47,561 bases of DNA, taken from Cyanobacteriota bacterium. GTDB taxonomy: Bacteria > Cyanobacteriota > Vampirovibrionia > Gastranaerophilales > UBA9971. This document shows positions 17,329 through 25,319 of the stretch, piece by piece; the first letter of the stretch is position 1; each line of letters begins with the position of its first letter. Below the pieces are notes generated by a model. The model made no database searches and had not been told where the DNA came from. It was given only the letters and a program-made list of their open reading frames with translations. The DNA lies in assembly GCA_022703625.1 (NCBI GenBank), contig JAKLDH010000006.1, forward strand, positions 1 to 47,561, in the 5' to 3' direction. Position numbers and translations under genes: made by a program.

Positions 17329-17822
17329 TATACCCTCTGGTAATACCATTGTACCTTATTTCTTATAAAATCCCCGATTCCTCTGGGTTTAATTTCAGGA
17401 CAAGGGGGCAAATAACAGATATCAATCTTGCCGTGGCTTGTAGATTTAGGATTAGCATCTCCGAATTCCTTGTGTGTAAGCACAGTTTCTGGAGTTATAG
17501 CTATATTATACTTTTTACAAAGCTCCGCCATAAACTTAAAAGCTGCTTCGCATTGCTTTTTAGTCAAAGGGCAATTTCCAACCTGCTTTGAATTGCAGAA
17601 GCCAAGCATTCCGCAAAGAGCAACACCAATGCTTCCGGTATTGCCACCTCCAGTGTGAGCAGCATAGCCTCCACTTCTGCAATTCAGGTTGTCTTCAGGT
17701 TTATATTTACCAGCGTGTACTTTACCTTCCCCATCAATCATAAAGTGATAATGGCGTTTGTCAGTATCATTTGGCATATTTTGTCCGGCTGTCCAGTGAA
17801 GGATTATTCGCTTTAAAGACAT
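17328..17822 (-). CDS. N-acetylmuramoyl-L-alanine amidase (endolysin)
   Basis: A 164-residue Amidase_2 (PGRP-type) zinc amidase. ILHWTAGQ gives the first zinc His (His9), TGSIGVALCGM is the typical core strand, and VLTHKEFG contributes the second His; the third ligand region is near the C-terminal Asp/Cys segment. It has no signal peptide and is domain-sized, so it would need a holin or another route to the peptidoglycan. I did not find an obvious holin. It is translationally coupled to the patatin gene (TAATG), making a two-gene lysis-like cassette. Confidence 0.87.
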   Translation of the reverse strand: MSLKRIILHWTAGQNMPNDTDKRHYHFMIDGEGKVHAGKYKPEDNLNCRSGGYAAHTGGGNTGSIGVALCGMLGFCNSKQVGNCPLTKKQCEAAFKFMAELCKKYNIAITPETVLTHKEFGDANPKSTSHGKIDICYLPPCPEIKPRGIGDFIRNKVQWYYQRV

Positions 17823-17824
17823 GA

Positions 17825-18214
17825 CTAAAAGTTTTGTATTTTCTGTAATAACGCCTGATATGTAGGTTTTAAGGAATCTGGAACCATAGGCTCAATATCA
17901 ATCATTATTTGAACAGCTTCAGCTTTATTCCCTGCCTGTAGAGCGTCTTTAACATCTCCATAATTACTTTTAAAGAATGATTGAACTCCTTTTGGAAGAG
18001 CCTCCCAGTCTTTTTCAAGAGCATCCAACTTTTGTTTTTGCTGCTCTTTTTCTATATCTTCTATTACTTTACTTCCATCCCATTTGTAGGGTTTTCCATC
18101 ATCAGGAATTTCAACCAATTCATAAAAGTCTTTGCCTTCAAATTCAGTATCTATTTCACCATAGAACACTACATTAATTGATTTATTCAATATTCTGCAT
18201 TGCTTAAAAGACAT
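17825..18214 (-). CDS. Small tail-fibre-associated phage protein
   Basis: 129 residues. The N-terminus (IDTEFEGKDFYELVEIPDDG, KPYKWDGSKVIED) resembles small proteins encoded after phage tail fibres, and the second half is helical (EKEQQKQKLDALEKDWEALP...). The gene lies between the fibre and amidase genes with 2-bp gaps on both sides. A fibre assembly or capping role is plausible from position; I do not recognise a catalytic motif. Confidence 0.5.
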   Translation of the reverse strand: MSFKQCRILNKSINVVFYGEIDTEFEGKDFYELVEIPDDGKPYKWDGSKVIEDIEKEQQKQKLDALEKDWEALPKGVQSFFKSNYGDVKDALQAGNKAEAVQIMIDIEPMVPDSLKPTYQALLQKIQNF

Positions 18215-18216
18215 AA

Positions 18217-19113
18217 TTAAAAACTCCTTTTTGTTATAAACCTAATATTCCAATTACTATAAGTAGCCCTTGCTGCTGTAATGGTTGATGTATTAACAAC
18301 CGCAAAAGGGTATAATGTTCCTGCGCTTCTTGTAGAATGCGTCAATCCTGACAATTTGTTTAACATATATGCAATACCATCTGTATCAAAATTTCCACCA
18401 CCTTCTTTTCCTAATGGCAGCGCTTTATCTCCTATTGCGTAACCTAATTCTGCTGAAATACATATCAATTCACTTTTGCAAATACAATCAGAGCCTATAT
18501 TGTGATTAAAGGAAATATTCGTCAAATAATTATTTGCTAGAGCTTGTTCAATAACTGATTGACCATTAAAAGCATAGCTTTTTGGTGTTCCAATCGTTCC
18601 CGATGTTCTTGTAAACTCGCCTAGTTTCGTATATTGAGTTGCTATCCATGCGCCGCCAACTCTTTTATAAGGCGCCATAGGTTTTATACCTATATTTAAC
18701 CAATAATCTCCATCAACAGGAGAAGTTGGAGCTTTAATATCCTCTGTAATAGTCTTTGTAGTTATTAAAGGATTTTGTCCTTTTTCTTTTATTACTGTAT
18801 AAGTTCCATCTGAAGAAATGCTTGAAATAGTATAATCTGCGCTTATTGTTTCCAGAGAACCATCAGGATAAGCTATTACAAGGTTAGGATTGCTACTGCC
18901 CGCTTCAATTTTAACGCTTGAATTGTCGATTTTTATAATAAAATTAGCATATCCATTAGCATCAACCTTGCCTGACACAGCAGAATAAGGAACCTTGCCA
19001 TCTTGTGGTGAAACATTGTCATATTTCAGGTGCATAAGATTATCATTTACCTTATCCACATCGCAAGCTCCTCCGCCCTGCATTGCATTATCTGTCCAAG
19101 TGTAAGTTGTCAT
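18217..19113 (-). CDS. Tail fibre / distal tail protein
   Basis: 298 residues. The N-terminus (TYTWTDNAMQGGGACDVDKV) and the PTSPVDGDYWLNIG, KRVGGAWIATQYTKLGEF segment are typical of phage fibre or collar proteins that start with an anchoring domain and continue into beta-rich repeats. The C-terminal 100 residues are probably the receptor-facing tip. It lies immediately downstream of the J-like tip protein, as expected for a side or central fibre. The receptor cannot be inferred. Confidence 0.6.
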   Translation of the reverse strand: MTTYTWTDNAMQGGGACDVDKVNDNLMHLKYDNVSPQDGKVPYSAVSGKVDANGYANFIIKIDNSSVKIEAGSSNPNLVIAYPDGSLETISADYTISSISSDGTYTVIKEKGQNPLITTKTITEDIKAPTSPVDGDYWLNIGIKPMAPYKRVGGAWIATQYTKLGEFTRTSGTIGTPKSYAFNGQSVIEQALANNYLTNISFNHNIGSDCICKSELICISAELGYAIGDKALPLGKEGGGNFDTDGIAYMLNKLSGLTHSTRSAGTLYPFAVVNTSTITAARATYSNWNIRFITKRSF

Positions 19114-19133
19114 TTCATTCTCCTTTCGGTTTA

Positions 19134-21575
19134 TTAATATCCTTTTACTCTAATATCTACTTGCGCTGTAATAGCTATTCCTGAATTGTTATATGCCTTT
19201 ACAGTTGCCTGAGATGTAGTTTTGGATGTAACTACACAGTATCCGTTTGTTCCATCTGAAATATTTGCAACAACCGCAGGTATATTTGCGTATGCCGGAT
19301 CAAAATTAACCGTTACTCCATTAGCAGCTACTGATATTACCTGATCTTCAAAATAAAAGTCTCTATCAGGTACATCTATATTGACTATAAAGTTTGACAC
19401 GGCTGTATAGCTATTGTTTGGACTATTTAATGTTATTTTAAACTGGTAATATCTGAAGGTAGAACTACCCTGAGAGAAGATTTGCCAGTCAGTCCACGTT
19501 ATATTATCTTCGCTGTATTTCCATTCAACTATTATATTGCTGGCATCGTCTCTGCTGCTTAGATCATAGTTAACACTGATTATTGAAGTTAAATTAGTGC
19601 CTATATCATAAACTTTTGTTGTATATGAACCTGTGGATTCGACTTCAGATCCCCAATAACCATCAGGAGCATAGTCTTTGCCTGCATCGTCCCAAGTGCC
19701 TGAACTTGTCCAGGTATCAACAGAATCAAGCGCAACTCTGTTATAAACCCCATAGCAATTAACGAAAGTTCCTGCTGACAGGTCATCATCAAAAATATTT
19801 TCATTTAAAATAGTATTAACTTCCTGAATATCACTGACAACTATTGTCGAAAGCTTGGGGTTTGCAGAATAATTGCCGTATTTGTTCACAGCGCATATCC
19901 AGTATTTAAATGTTCCTTTCTGGATATTTAATACCGTATAACTTGAGCCTGTAAGGTCTTTAGCAATAAGCCTTGATTCGCTCCAAGAAGTCCCTTCCCT
20001 GATTTCATATGTGGCAATAGGGTTAGAAATAGGCTGCCATGTTAATATAATGGAATTAAGATTTTGAGCAGATGCCAAATTTTGAACATCATCAGGAGTA
20101 TCAAGAACATCGGTAAGGTTAACCGTATTAAATACAGGGGCAACACTGCCTAATGTGTCAGCATATAAGGCAGAATTAAATTCTCTGCAAATCAGCTGAA
20201 TTTGACCTTCTTGTGTTTCATTCATACTGACGACAACCATCTTTTTATTTTCATAGCCCATAAATGTGCTTGTAAGGTCTATAATATCGCCCGGTGTCCT
20301 GTCCAGAGCTTTCTTAGTTGTCATAAATGAAAAGAATTTGTCGCATGTATTAGCCTGATTAAGGTAAAACCACGCTAATCTTGATGCCTGCTTAAAACTT
20401 GTTATCCCAAGCGCTACTATTTCCTGTATAATAGGCGGATCATTCAGGAATGTATCAGCTTCCGCAACCGCATAGGCTCTTGCATATTGATTATCCGGGT
20501 CCATATACCTGATTTTAAATATGTCGCACCTTTGCTCTTTCGGAGTTGTCCAGAACACTTCGCTGTCAGCTATAATGTCGTCTTGCGCAAATGATTGGAC
20601 TGAGGTTGCATCCTGTTCTATTGTTATGGATGCTTTGCTGCCATTGTATTTAAGAAAACCACGGCAGCAGATTAACATTTCGTTTAACCAGTCCTGCCTT
20701 GTTTTTCTTGTATCAAGGATAATGTTAAGAGCGTATCTGGTATCTTTAACAACCATTGTTTGACTGCTGGCTGTGCTGGAGAAATTGGAAGCAACGGTTA
20801 AAGATGTATCACTGCTAACTTCCGTAACATCTTTGCTTTCTCCATTAATTGTAACCTGATCGCCGACTTTCACTTCGTTTTTAAATTTGGTTCCCGAACC
20901 CGTTACAGTTTTTGAACCGGAGGTTACGCTTACTGTTCCTGTTGCGTTAACCGGATTGATTTTTTCATCACAATAGCTGGCTGCATCAATAAAACTTTGG
21001 ATGTCAATATTGCTATAAGACAAACCACAGCCGTTGTAGCAGGTTAAGAAGTCCAGAATGCACCATATAGGATTATTGGAATACATAGTTGTATAGGCTG
21101 AAGTATTTGTATAAATCCTTACGGCTTTTCCTTGCAAGACCGCACTTACATCCATATAGTTACTAGCGACTTTAAGACCTGATTTTATTCTTAAAGCAAG
21201 ATAAGCCGTATATTTTAACCCGCCAACAAGTTCTGCCTTATCAGCTTGAGTATCACCCGGAACCCTATCATCAATTTGCTGTACACCGTCTCCCAAATAA
21301 GCTGTATAAGTACAACCATTAAGAGCAGAATCAGTTATTAAAATATCGTTTATTCTTATATCTGAAAATCCGGTTATTTTACCCTCAGCAAAGCATACTA
21401 ATGCGTTAAAGCTTGTTGTTCCTGAGCTTTGCCATATTTTATTGCCTGCAGCTCTGGCTTTTCCATAGACTATAGGTACAGACAAACAATTATTCGCCTG
21501 TGTCTCTAAAGAACCAAACCTATAGGCAGGACTTTCATAGTCAAAGCCTAAATTGTTTCTATCTGTAACACTCAT
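19134..21575 (-). CDS. Tail tip attachment protein (lambda J / GTA gp15-like)
   Basis: 813 residues with the host-specificity protein architecture: an N-terminal segment that includes SVPIVYGKARAAGNKIWQ and KITGFSDIRIND, a central hub domain (around residues 290-450, with WLNEMLICCRGFLKYNGSKA), fibronectin type III-like domains from about 490 (ILTWQPISNPIATYEIREGT), and a C-terminal beta region. An extra small beta domain (GTVSVTSGSKTVTGSGTKF, about residues 215-280) is inserted in the hub. It caps the non-contractile tail and carries the receptor contact or fibre. The gene follows the L-like gene, as J follows L (with K and I between) in lambda. Confidence 0.82.
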   Translation of the reverse strand: MSVTDRNNLGFDYESPAYRFGSLETQANNCLSVPIVYGKARAAGNKIWQSSGTTSFNALVCFAEGKITGFSDIRINDILITDSALNGCTYTAYLGDGVQQIDDRVPGDTQADKAELVGGLKYTAYLALRIKSGLKVASNYMDVSAVLQGKAVRIYTNTSAYTTMYSNNPIWCILDFLTCYNGCGLSYSNIDIQSFIDAASYCDEKINPVNATGTVSVTSGSKTVTGSGTKFKNEVKVGDQVTINGESKDVTEVSSDTSLTVASNFSSTASSQTMVVKDTRYALNIILDTRKTRQDWLNEMLICCRGFLKYNGSKASITIEQDATSVQSFAQDDIIADSEVFWTTPKEQRCDIFKIRYMDPDNQYARAYAVAEADTFLNDPPIIQEIVALGITSFKQASRLAWFYLNQANTCDKFFSFMTTKKALDRTPGDIIDLTSTFMGYENKKMVVVSMNETQEGQIQLICREFNSALYADTLGSVAPVFNTVNLTDVLDTPDDVQNLASAQNLNSIILTWQPISNPIATYEIREGTSWSESRLIAKDLTGSSYTVLNIQKGTFKYWICAVNKYGNYSANPKLSTIVVSDIQEVNTILNENIFDDDLSAGTFVNCYGVYNRVALDSVDTWTSSGTWDDAGKDYAPDGYWGSEVESTGSYTTKVYDIGTNLTSIISVNYDLSSRDDASNIIVEWKYSEDNITWTDWQIFSQGSSTFRYYQFKITLNSPNNSYTAVSNFIVNIDVPDRDFYFEDQVISVAANGVTVNFDPAYANIPAVVANISDGTNGYCVVTSKTTSQATVKAYNNSGIAITAQVDIRVKGY

Positions 21576-21617
21576 ATATTTCCCTCTGTATCTAATTAAT
21601 CTACTTTTATAATGATT

Positions 21618-22238
21618 TTATTTAGTCGGTGTAGGAAGTACCACTGATGGATAACCTCCAAAATTAGTTACATTACTTAAAGCCTTACACCGTGTTAGCG
21701 TTTTATCGCATTTTGTTTCGGCTCCAGAATAAGTACACCTGCTATCTTTAAATCTCCACTGGCAGTTCACATCAAAAATCATATTAGGACTCAGTGAAGA
21801 ATAGTTATTCAGTATTCTTTCAACAGTAAATACAAATGTTTTAGCGGTTAGCTGGATTTTATTAATCTTTCCATCGAATAATAGTATGGGATCACCGATA
21901 ATAGTAGTTGTATTTCCATCGAAGATTACTTCCTCGACTTTACAACCTCTATTGGTGAGAACATCTCCATTATTTGCAACCAATGCTGAAAATTCCTGGG
22001 CAATGTCAGAAACGCTTATGGACATACTGTCAGTGGTTCCGTCCAATGAGGTTTCAATGTCGGATGCTTGTACCATCCTTGCGTAATATGTATTTGAATT
22101 AATAACTATACTTGCTGAAGAATCATTTGCCAGAATCCTGAAGGGACCACTATCAAGACTAATCGTAATCAGGGTTCTGGTTTTAAGTGCTGATTTTGCA
22201 ATTTCTGTTTTTTGCGAAGCAGTTAAACCTTTACCCAT
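21618..22238 (-). CDS. Lambda L-like / DUF2163-type minor tail protein with four Cys
   Basis: 206 residues. The N-terminal two thirds are beta-rich (DUF2163/BR0599-like; MVQASDIETSLDGTTDSMSI). The C-terminus has CQWRFKDSRCTYSGAETKC followed by DKTLTRC, giving Cys159, 168, 177 and 184. This is the Cys pattern that binds a 4Fe-4S cluster in lambda gpL and its relatives. gpL completes the tail tip between M and J. It overlaps the M-like gene by one base and lies 42 bp before the J-like gene. Confidence 0.83.
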   Translation of the reverse strand: MGKGLTASQKTEIAKSALKTRTLITISLDSGPFRILANDSSASIVINSNTYYARMVQASDIETSLDGTTDSMSISVSDIAQEFSALVANNGDVLTNRGCKVEEVIFDGNTTTIIGDPILLFDGKINKIQLTAKTFVFTVERILNNYSSLSPNMIFDVNCQWRFKDSRCTYSGAETKCDKTLTRCKALSNVTNFGGYPSVVLPTPTK

Positions 22239-22591
22239 TACTCAACCACCTCCACAAATTGAATGCTAAAAGTGGAATAACCGGATTCCAGAATATTAAA
22301 ATTAAGCACATCAGAAGCGAACCTGACAAGATAAGTATTGCCATCCCCGCCTTTTGAAGAATCCCACGTCCAATTAAAGGCTGTTTTTCGACCTTTTTGA
22401 CTCTTGAAAAAAGTTGCTACAGCTGCCGTATTTGTAGGGTTTTTCTCAAAATCAAGAACCCAGCTCATTCTTGGGTTAGTCCAGGTATCACGTCTTTGTT
22501 CTTTACCGGTAAATGTTTCATCCACAATGGTTTTGAACTGGATTGAGTTAACGTGAGCCTGTTTGTAAGGATAATTGAATGTGTCTACCAT
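22238..22591 (-). CDS. Minor tail protein M-like / DUF2460-like
   Basis: 117 residues. A GKEQRRDTWTNPRMSWVLDF segment followed by VATFFKSQKGRKTAFNWTW is typical of small distal-tail proteins of the M/DUF2460 group found between the tape measure and L-like genes. The position (H-like, M-like, L-like, J-like) matches lambda and gene transfer agent tail clusters. It probably joins the last tube ring to the tip. Confidence 0.75.
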   Translation of the reverse strand: MVDTFNYPYKQAHVNSIQFKTIVDETFTGKEQRRDTWTNPRMSWVLDFEKNPTNTAAVATFFKSQKGRKTAFNWTWDSSKGGDGNTYLVRFASDVLNFNILESGYSTFSIQFVEVVE

Positions 22592-22633
22592 ATTTGTTTA
22601 CCTCGTTTTTATCTAAATATCACTTTTATATTG

Positions 22634-24136
22634 TTACCACGGGAATAAGAATGAAATCGCAAGACCAATTGCCCAGGAAACAGCTGCTCCAACAGCTGCT
22701 ATTGCCCCTCCTATAAATGGAAGCGCAGTTAATGCTCCCCACATTGCTGCCAATTGTGCCCCTGCCCAAGCTACAGCACTTCCGATTGCTTGACCAACAA
22801 CAGTATTAGCAACAGATTGCCATGCGGCATTTGCAAAAGCTTTTACTGCAGTAGATGCGGCTTTCCATTGGCTCTTTGCAAAAGTTTTAGCTAAGCCCTT
22901 AGCCATGTTGGCATAATTTCGATATGCGTCTGCTTTGCCCATTATTTTTGACAATTTTTTGCCAAACATTAATTCTCTGGAGCGGTCACGTAAAAATCCT
23001 TTAGCGTAGCTATAGCCTAATTTAACGCCACCGTATAAAGTATTTTTTATAGTCGAAGCATTAGGTGTACTGAATGGTTTTTCACGATTAAATGGCTGGG
23101 ATGCAACTCCCGGCAAAGAGGTTTCGCTCGGTGTGTTTATTTTATCTGACATGGGAATGCCATTTTTATTTAAAACTCTTTGAGTAACATTTGGAGTTAC
23201 CTGTTCTGTTACTGGATCATAGAAAGTGTCGCCCTGAAATATTTCAGCTGTAACCTTTTCTTCCCTTCTGGTAATAAGGGAATCCAGTCCTTCTCCTTTT
23301 TCAAATTGATCTTTTAATCTTTCAAAAAGTTGGTCATCTGTTGTCGAAGAATTTTTGAACTCATTCTTTAAATACTCTGAATGCTGACTTTCAGTCATCA
23401 TTGATGGGTCATAATGACCTTTTTGTAATGATGAGTCATTTTTTAATTGTTCATAGCGTTGGTCATCAGTTATAGGAGCGGCACCACCAGTTGGAGAGCC
23501 ACCACCTCCACCGCTTCCGCTTTTTGATTGTTTTTTCAGACCTTCAATTTGTTTGTCTAATTCCTCTAATTGCTCAAAAGCCTTGTCTATTTCAGCACCA
23601 TGACCCGGACCTGCTTTGACTAAGTTATCTATTTTTTCCAATAATTGTTTATATTGATTTTCTAATCTAATCAATGGAAGGTCGTCTATATATTGCCGTA
23701 ATTCCCTTATTTCTGCTTTTCTTGCCTCAAAATAATTCAAAATTGCTTGTTTATCAATGTTTTTAATATATTCATCCGCTTTATAATTCCAAACTTCACC
23801 TAAAATCCCCCATCCTCCTGGAGCTAATCTTGGAGTATCTGTAATTATTTTTTGTCTCAAATCTTCTTTATGTGAACAAATATCAATTAAAGTAGTAATT
23901 TTAAAGAACTTGCCTAATGCTTTTCCACTTTGCATTAAAGCCTTTGGAACCTCTTTAGCAATTCTGGCTTGTAGTATAGAGAGTTCTCCTTTTCTTACTC
24001 CCTTATTTATAGCCTTTAAAAGTTCTTCTCCAGATTTTTCCGTTCCGCTTGAAATAATTTCTTCAGATGCGGATTTTTTTATAATTTCATGTAACTCATT
24101 AGTTTTTAATTCTTTAGTTTTATCTTCACCGGGCAT
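22634..24136 (-). CDS. H-like (tape measure-type) tail protein with a shared anchor module
   Basis: 500 residues in four parts: a helical N-terminal domain (1-200, coiled coil at 150-205); a Gly-rich linker (about 203-222, ending TGGAAP); a module (about 249-359) with SSTTDDQLFERLK, TFYDPVTEQVTPNVTQRVLN and REKPFSTPN; and an Ala/Gly/Trp-rich hydrophobic C-terminus (about 385-500) like that of tape measure proteins. It is next to the M-like gene, so the tape measure assignment fits, though 500 residues is short. The linker and module recur in the M15 protein at 25320-26477, whose N-terminus is different. The start overlaps the upstream membrane protein by 11 bp. Confidence 0.6.
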   Translation of the reverse strand: MPGEDKTKELKTNELHEIIKKSASEEIISSGTEKSGEELLKAINKGVRKGELSILQARIAKEVPKALMQSGKALGKFFKITTLIDICSHKEDLRQKIITDTPRLAPGGWGILGEVWNYKADEYIKNIDKQAILNYFEARKAEIRELRQYIDDLPLIRLENQYKQLLEKIDNLVKAGPGHGAEIDKAFEQLEELDKQIEGLKKQSKSGSGGGGGSPTGGAAPITDDQRYEQLKNDSSLQKGHYDPSMMTESQHSEYLKNEFKNSSTTDDQLFERLKDQFEKGEGLDSLITRREEKVTAEIFQGDTFYDPVTEQVTPNVTQRVLNKNGIPMSDKINTPSETSLPGVASQPFNREKPFSTPNASTIKNTLYGGVKLGYSYAKGFLRDRSRELMFGKKLSKIMGKADAYRNYANMAKGLAKTFAKSQWKAASTAVKAFANAAWQSVANTVVGQAIGSAVAWAGAQLAAMWGALTALPFIGGAIAAVGAAVSWAIGLAISFLFPW

Positions 24137-24557
24137 TTTTTAATTTCTCCCTAATACTTGAATTAATGTAATATTGAACAATTAAAATGGGTAAAAAGTT
24201 TAAAATAGATATATATATATAAGGATTATTAGGCTCATAATCATATCCGAAAGATAAAATCACGCAGAAAATAAAACTAAATATAGTAGAAATTGAAATT
24301 ATTTTATATTTACCCCAGTTTGTGCTATAAGCAAAAAGTTCTTTAAATAATAAAATAGGCATAATAAAATTAAGTATTGGCAATCCCATTATCAATGTTC
24401 TAATTAATGGATTTACTTTTTTAATATTATTTTTTCTAATAAATTCCCATTTTTTATAAAACCATATAACTGTATATAAAGATAAAGTTAATATTGAATA
24501 TAATGTCAATTTAGTCAGAGACATTTCTATTTGTTCATTATTTGTCATAGTTATCAC
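24126..24557 (-). CDS. Four-helix membrane protein (DUF4234-like)
   Basis: A 143-residue very AT-rich gene. The protein has about four membrane segments, starting with LTLYSILTLSLYTVIWFYKK followed by WEFIRKNN, a pattern reminiscent of DUF4234-type proteins, and ends in a basic tail. It is not a normal phage tail component. It lies between the M15 protein/DUF4013-like pair and the H-like gene, overlapping the latter by 11 bp. Candidate roles are immunity to the neighbouring M15 enzyme, a holin-like function, or simple host-derived cargo; the sequence does not decide. Confidence 0.6.
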   Translation of the reverse strand: MITMTNNEQIEMSLTKLTLYSILTLSLYTVIWFYKKWEFIRKNNIKKVNPLIRTLIMGLPILNFIMPILLFKELFAYSTNWGKYKIISISTIFSFIFCVILSFGYDYEPNNPYIYISILNFLPILIVQYYINSSIREKLKNAR

Positions 24558-24617
24558 CTCTTAATTTAATATATTTAGGAATCAATCCCACAATTGGGAC
24601 TTTTTCTAAAAATTCCA

Positions 24618-25307
24618 TTAAAGGCATTTGACTTCCTCCCTCTCTGGTTTAAATAATTGCGAATAAAATAAAACAACCAAAAAAGAACTGATGTATAAAA
24701 TATAATTAAAGATATAAAAATATAAAGAATCTACTCCTGAGCCTATAAATGAAGCTTTAATTGCATCAATAGCAATAAAAACTATCATAAAAAACAATGT
24801 GGAAAGTATAGAAATAATAAGAAATTTTTTAAAATTATTTTTTATTAATTGTAGATACAAATTGCAATTCAATGCTTCCAGTATTTTAAAATTTTTAGCG
24901 TACATAATGATTATTAAAGGAAAAATTAAAGAAAAAATAATTTTATCTAAATTTTCAAATGGAACTGAAATCACATAAGTAATCAATGTTATTATTAATT
25001 GATAAATTATAAGAATTACTATTAAAGAAAATGAATGTTTTAAATATGTAAGTATATTTAACTTCCAACTAGGTAAATTGATTTTTTCTTCACAATTTTT
25101 TATTGAAATATGGACTGTTTCAACAATATAACCAAATAGTAATGCAATTGTTGTAAAAAACAGGATGCCCATTATCACAACATTCATAAAGGTTGGCAAA
25201 AAAAATGAATAAGTGTTTAAAATACTAATTATTGAAAATATTAATAAATTAAACAAGGAATCTTTATTAAATAATATAAAAAATGGTTTTTTGATGTTTA
25301 GAATCAT
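24618..25307 (-). CDS. Multi-spanning membrane protein (DUF4013-like)
   Basis: 229 residues with about six hydrophobic segments. The LLFGYIVETVHISIKNCEEK stretch followed by INLPSW is close to the GY...LPxW motif of DUF4013 membrane proteins. The gene is strikingly AT-rich and codon-poor compared with the tail genes around it, which suggests a separate origin. It follows the M15 protein gene by 12 bp and lies just upstream of a second membrane protein. Function unknown; see the cargo-block finding for the immunity idea. Confidence 0.6.
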   Translation of the reverse strand: MILNIKKPFFILFNKDSLFNLLIFSIISILNTYSFFLPTFMNVVIMGILFFTTIALLFGYIVETVHISIKNCEEKINLPSWKLNILTYLKHSFSLIVILIIYQLIITLITYVISVPFENLDKIIFSLIFPLIIIMYAKNFKILEALNCNLYLQLIKNNFKKFLIISILSTLFFMIVFIAIDAIKASFIGSGVDSLYFYIFNYILYISSFLVVLFYSQLFKPEREEVKCL

Positions 25308-25319
25308 TTATTTTTTCCT

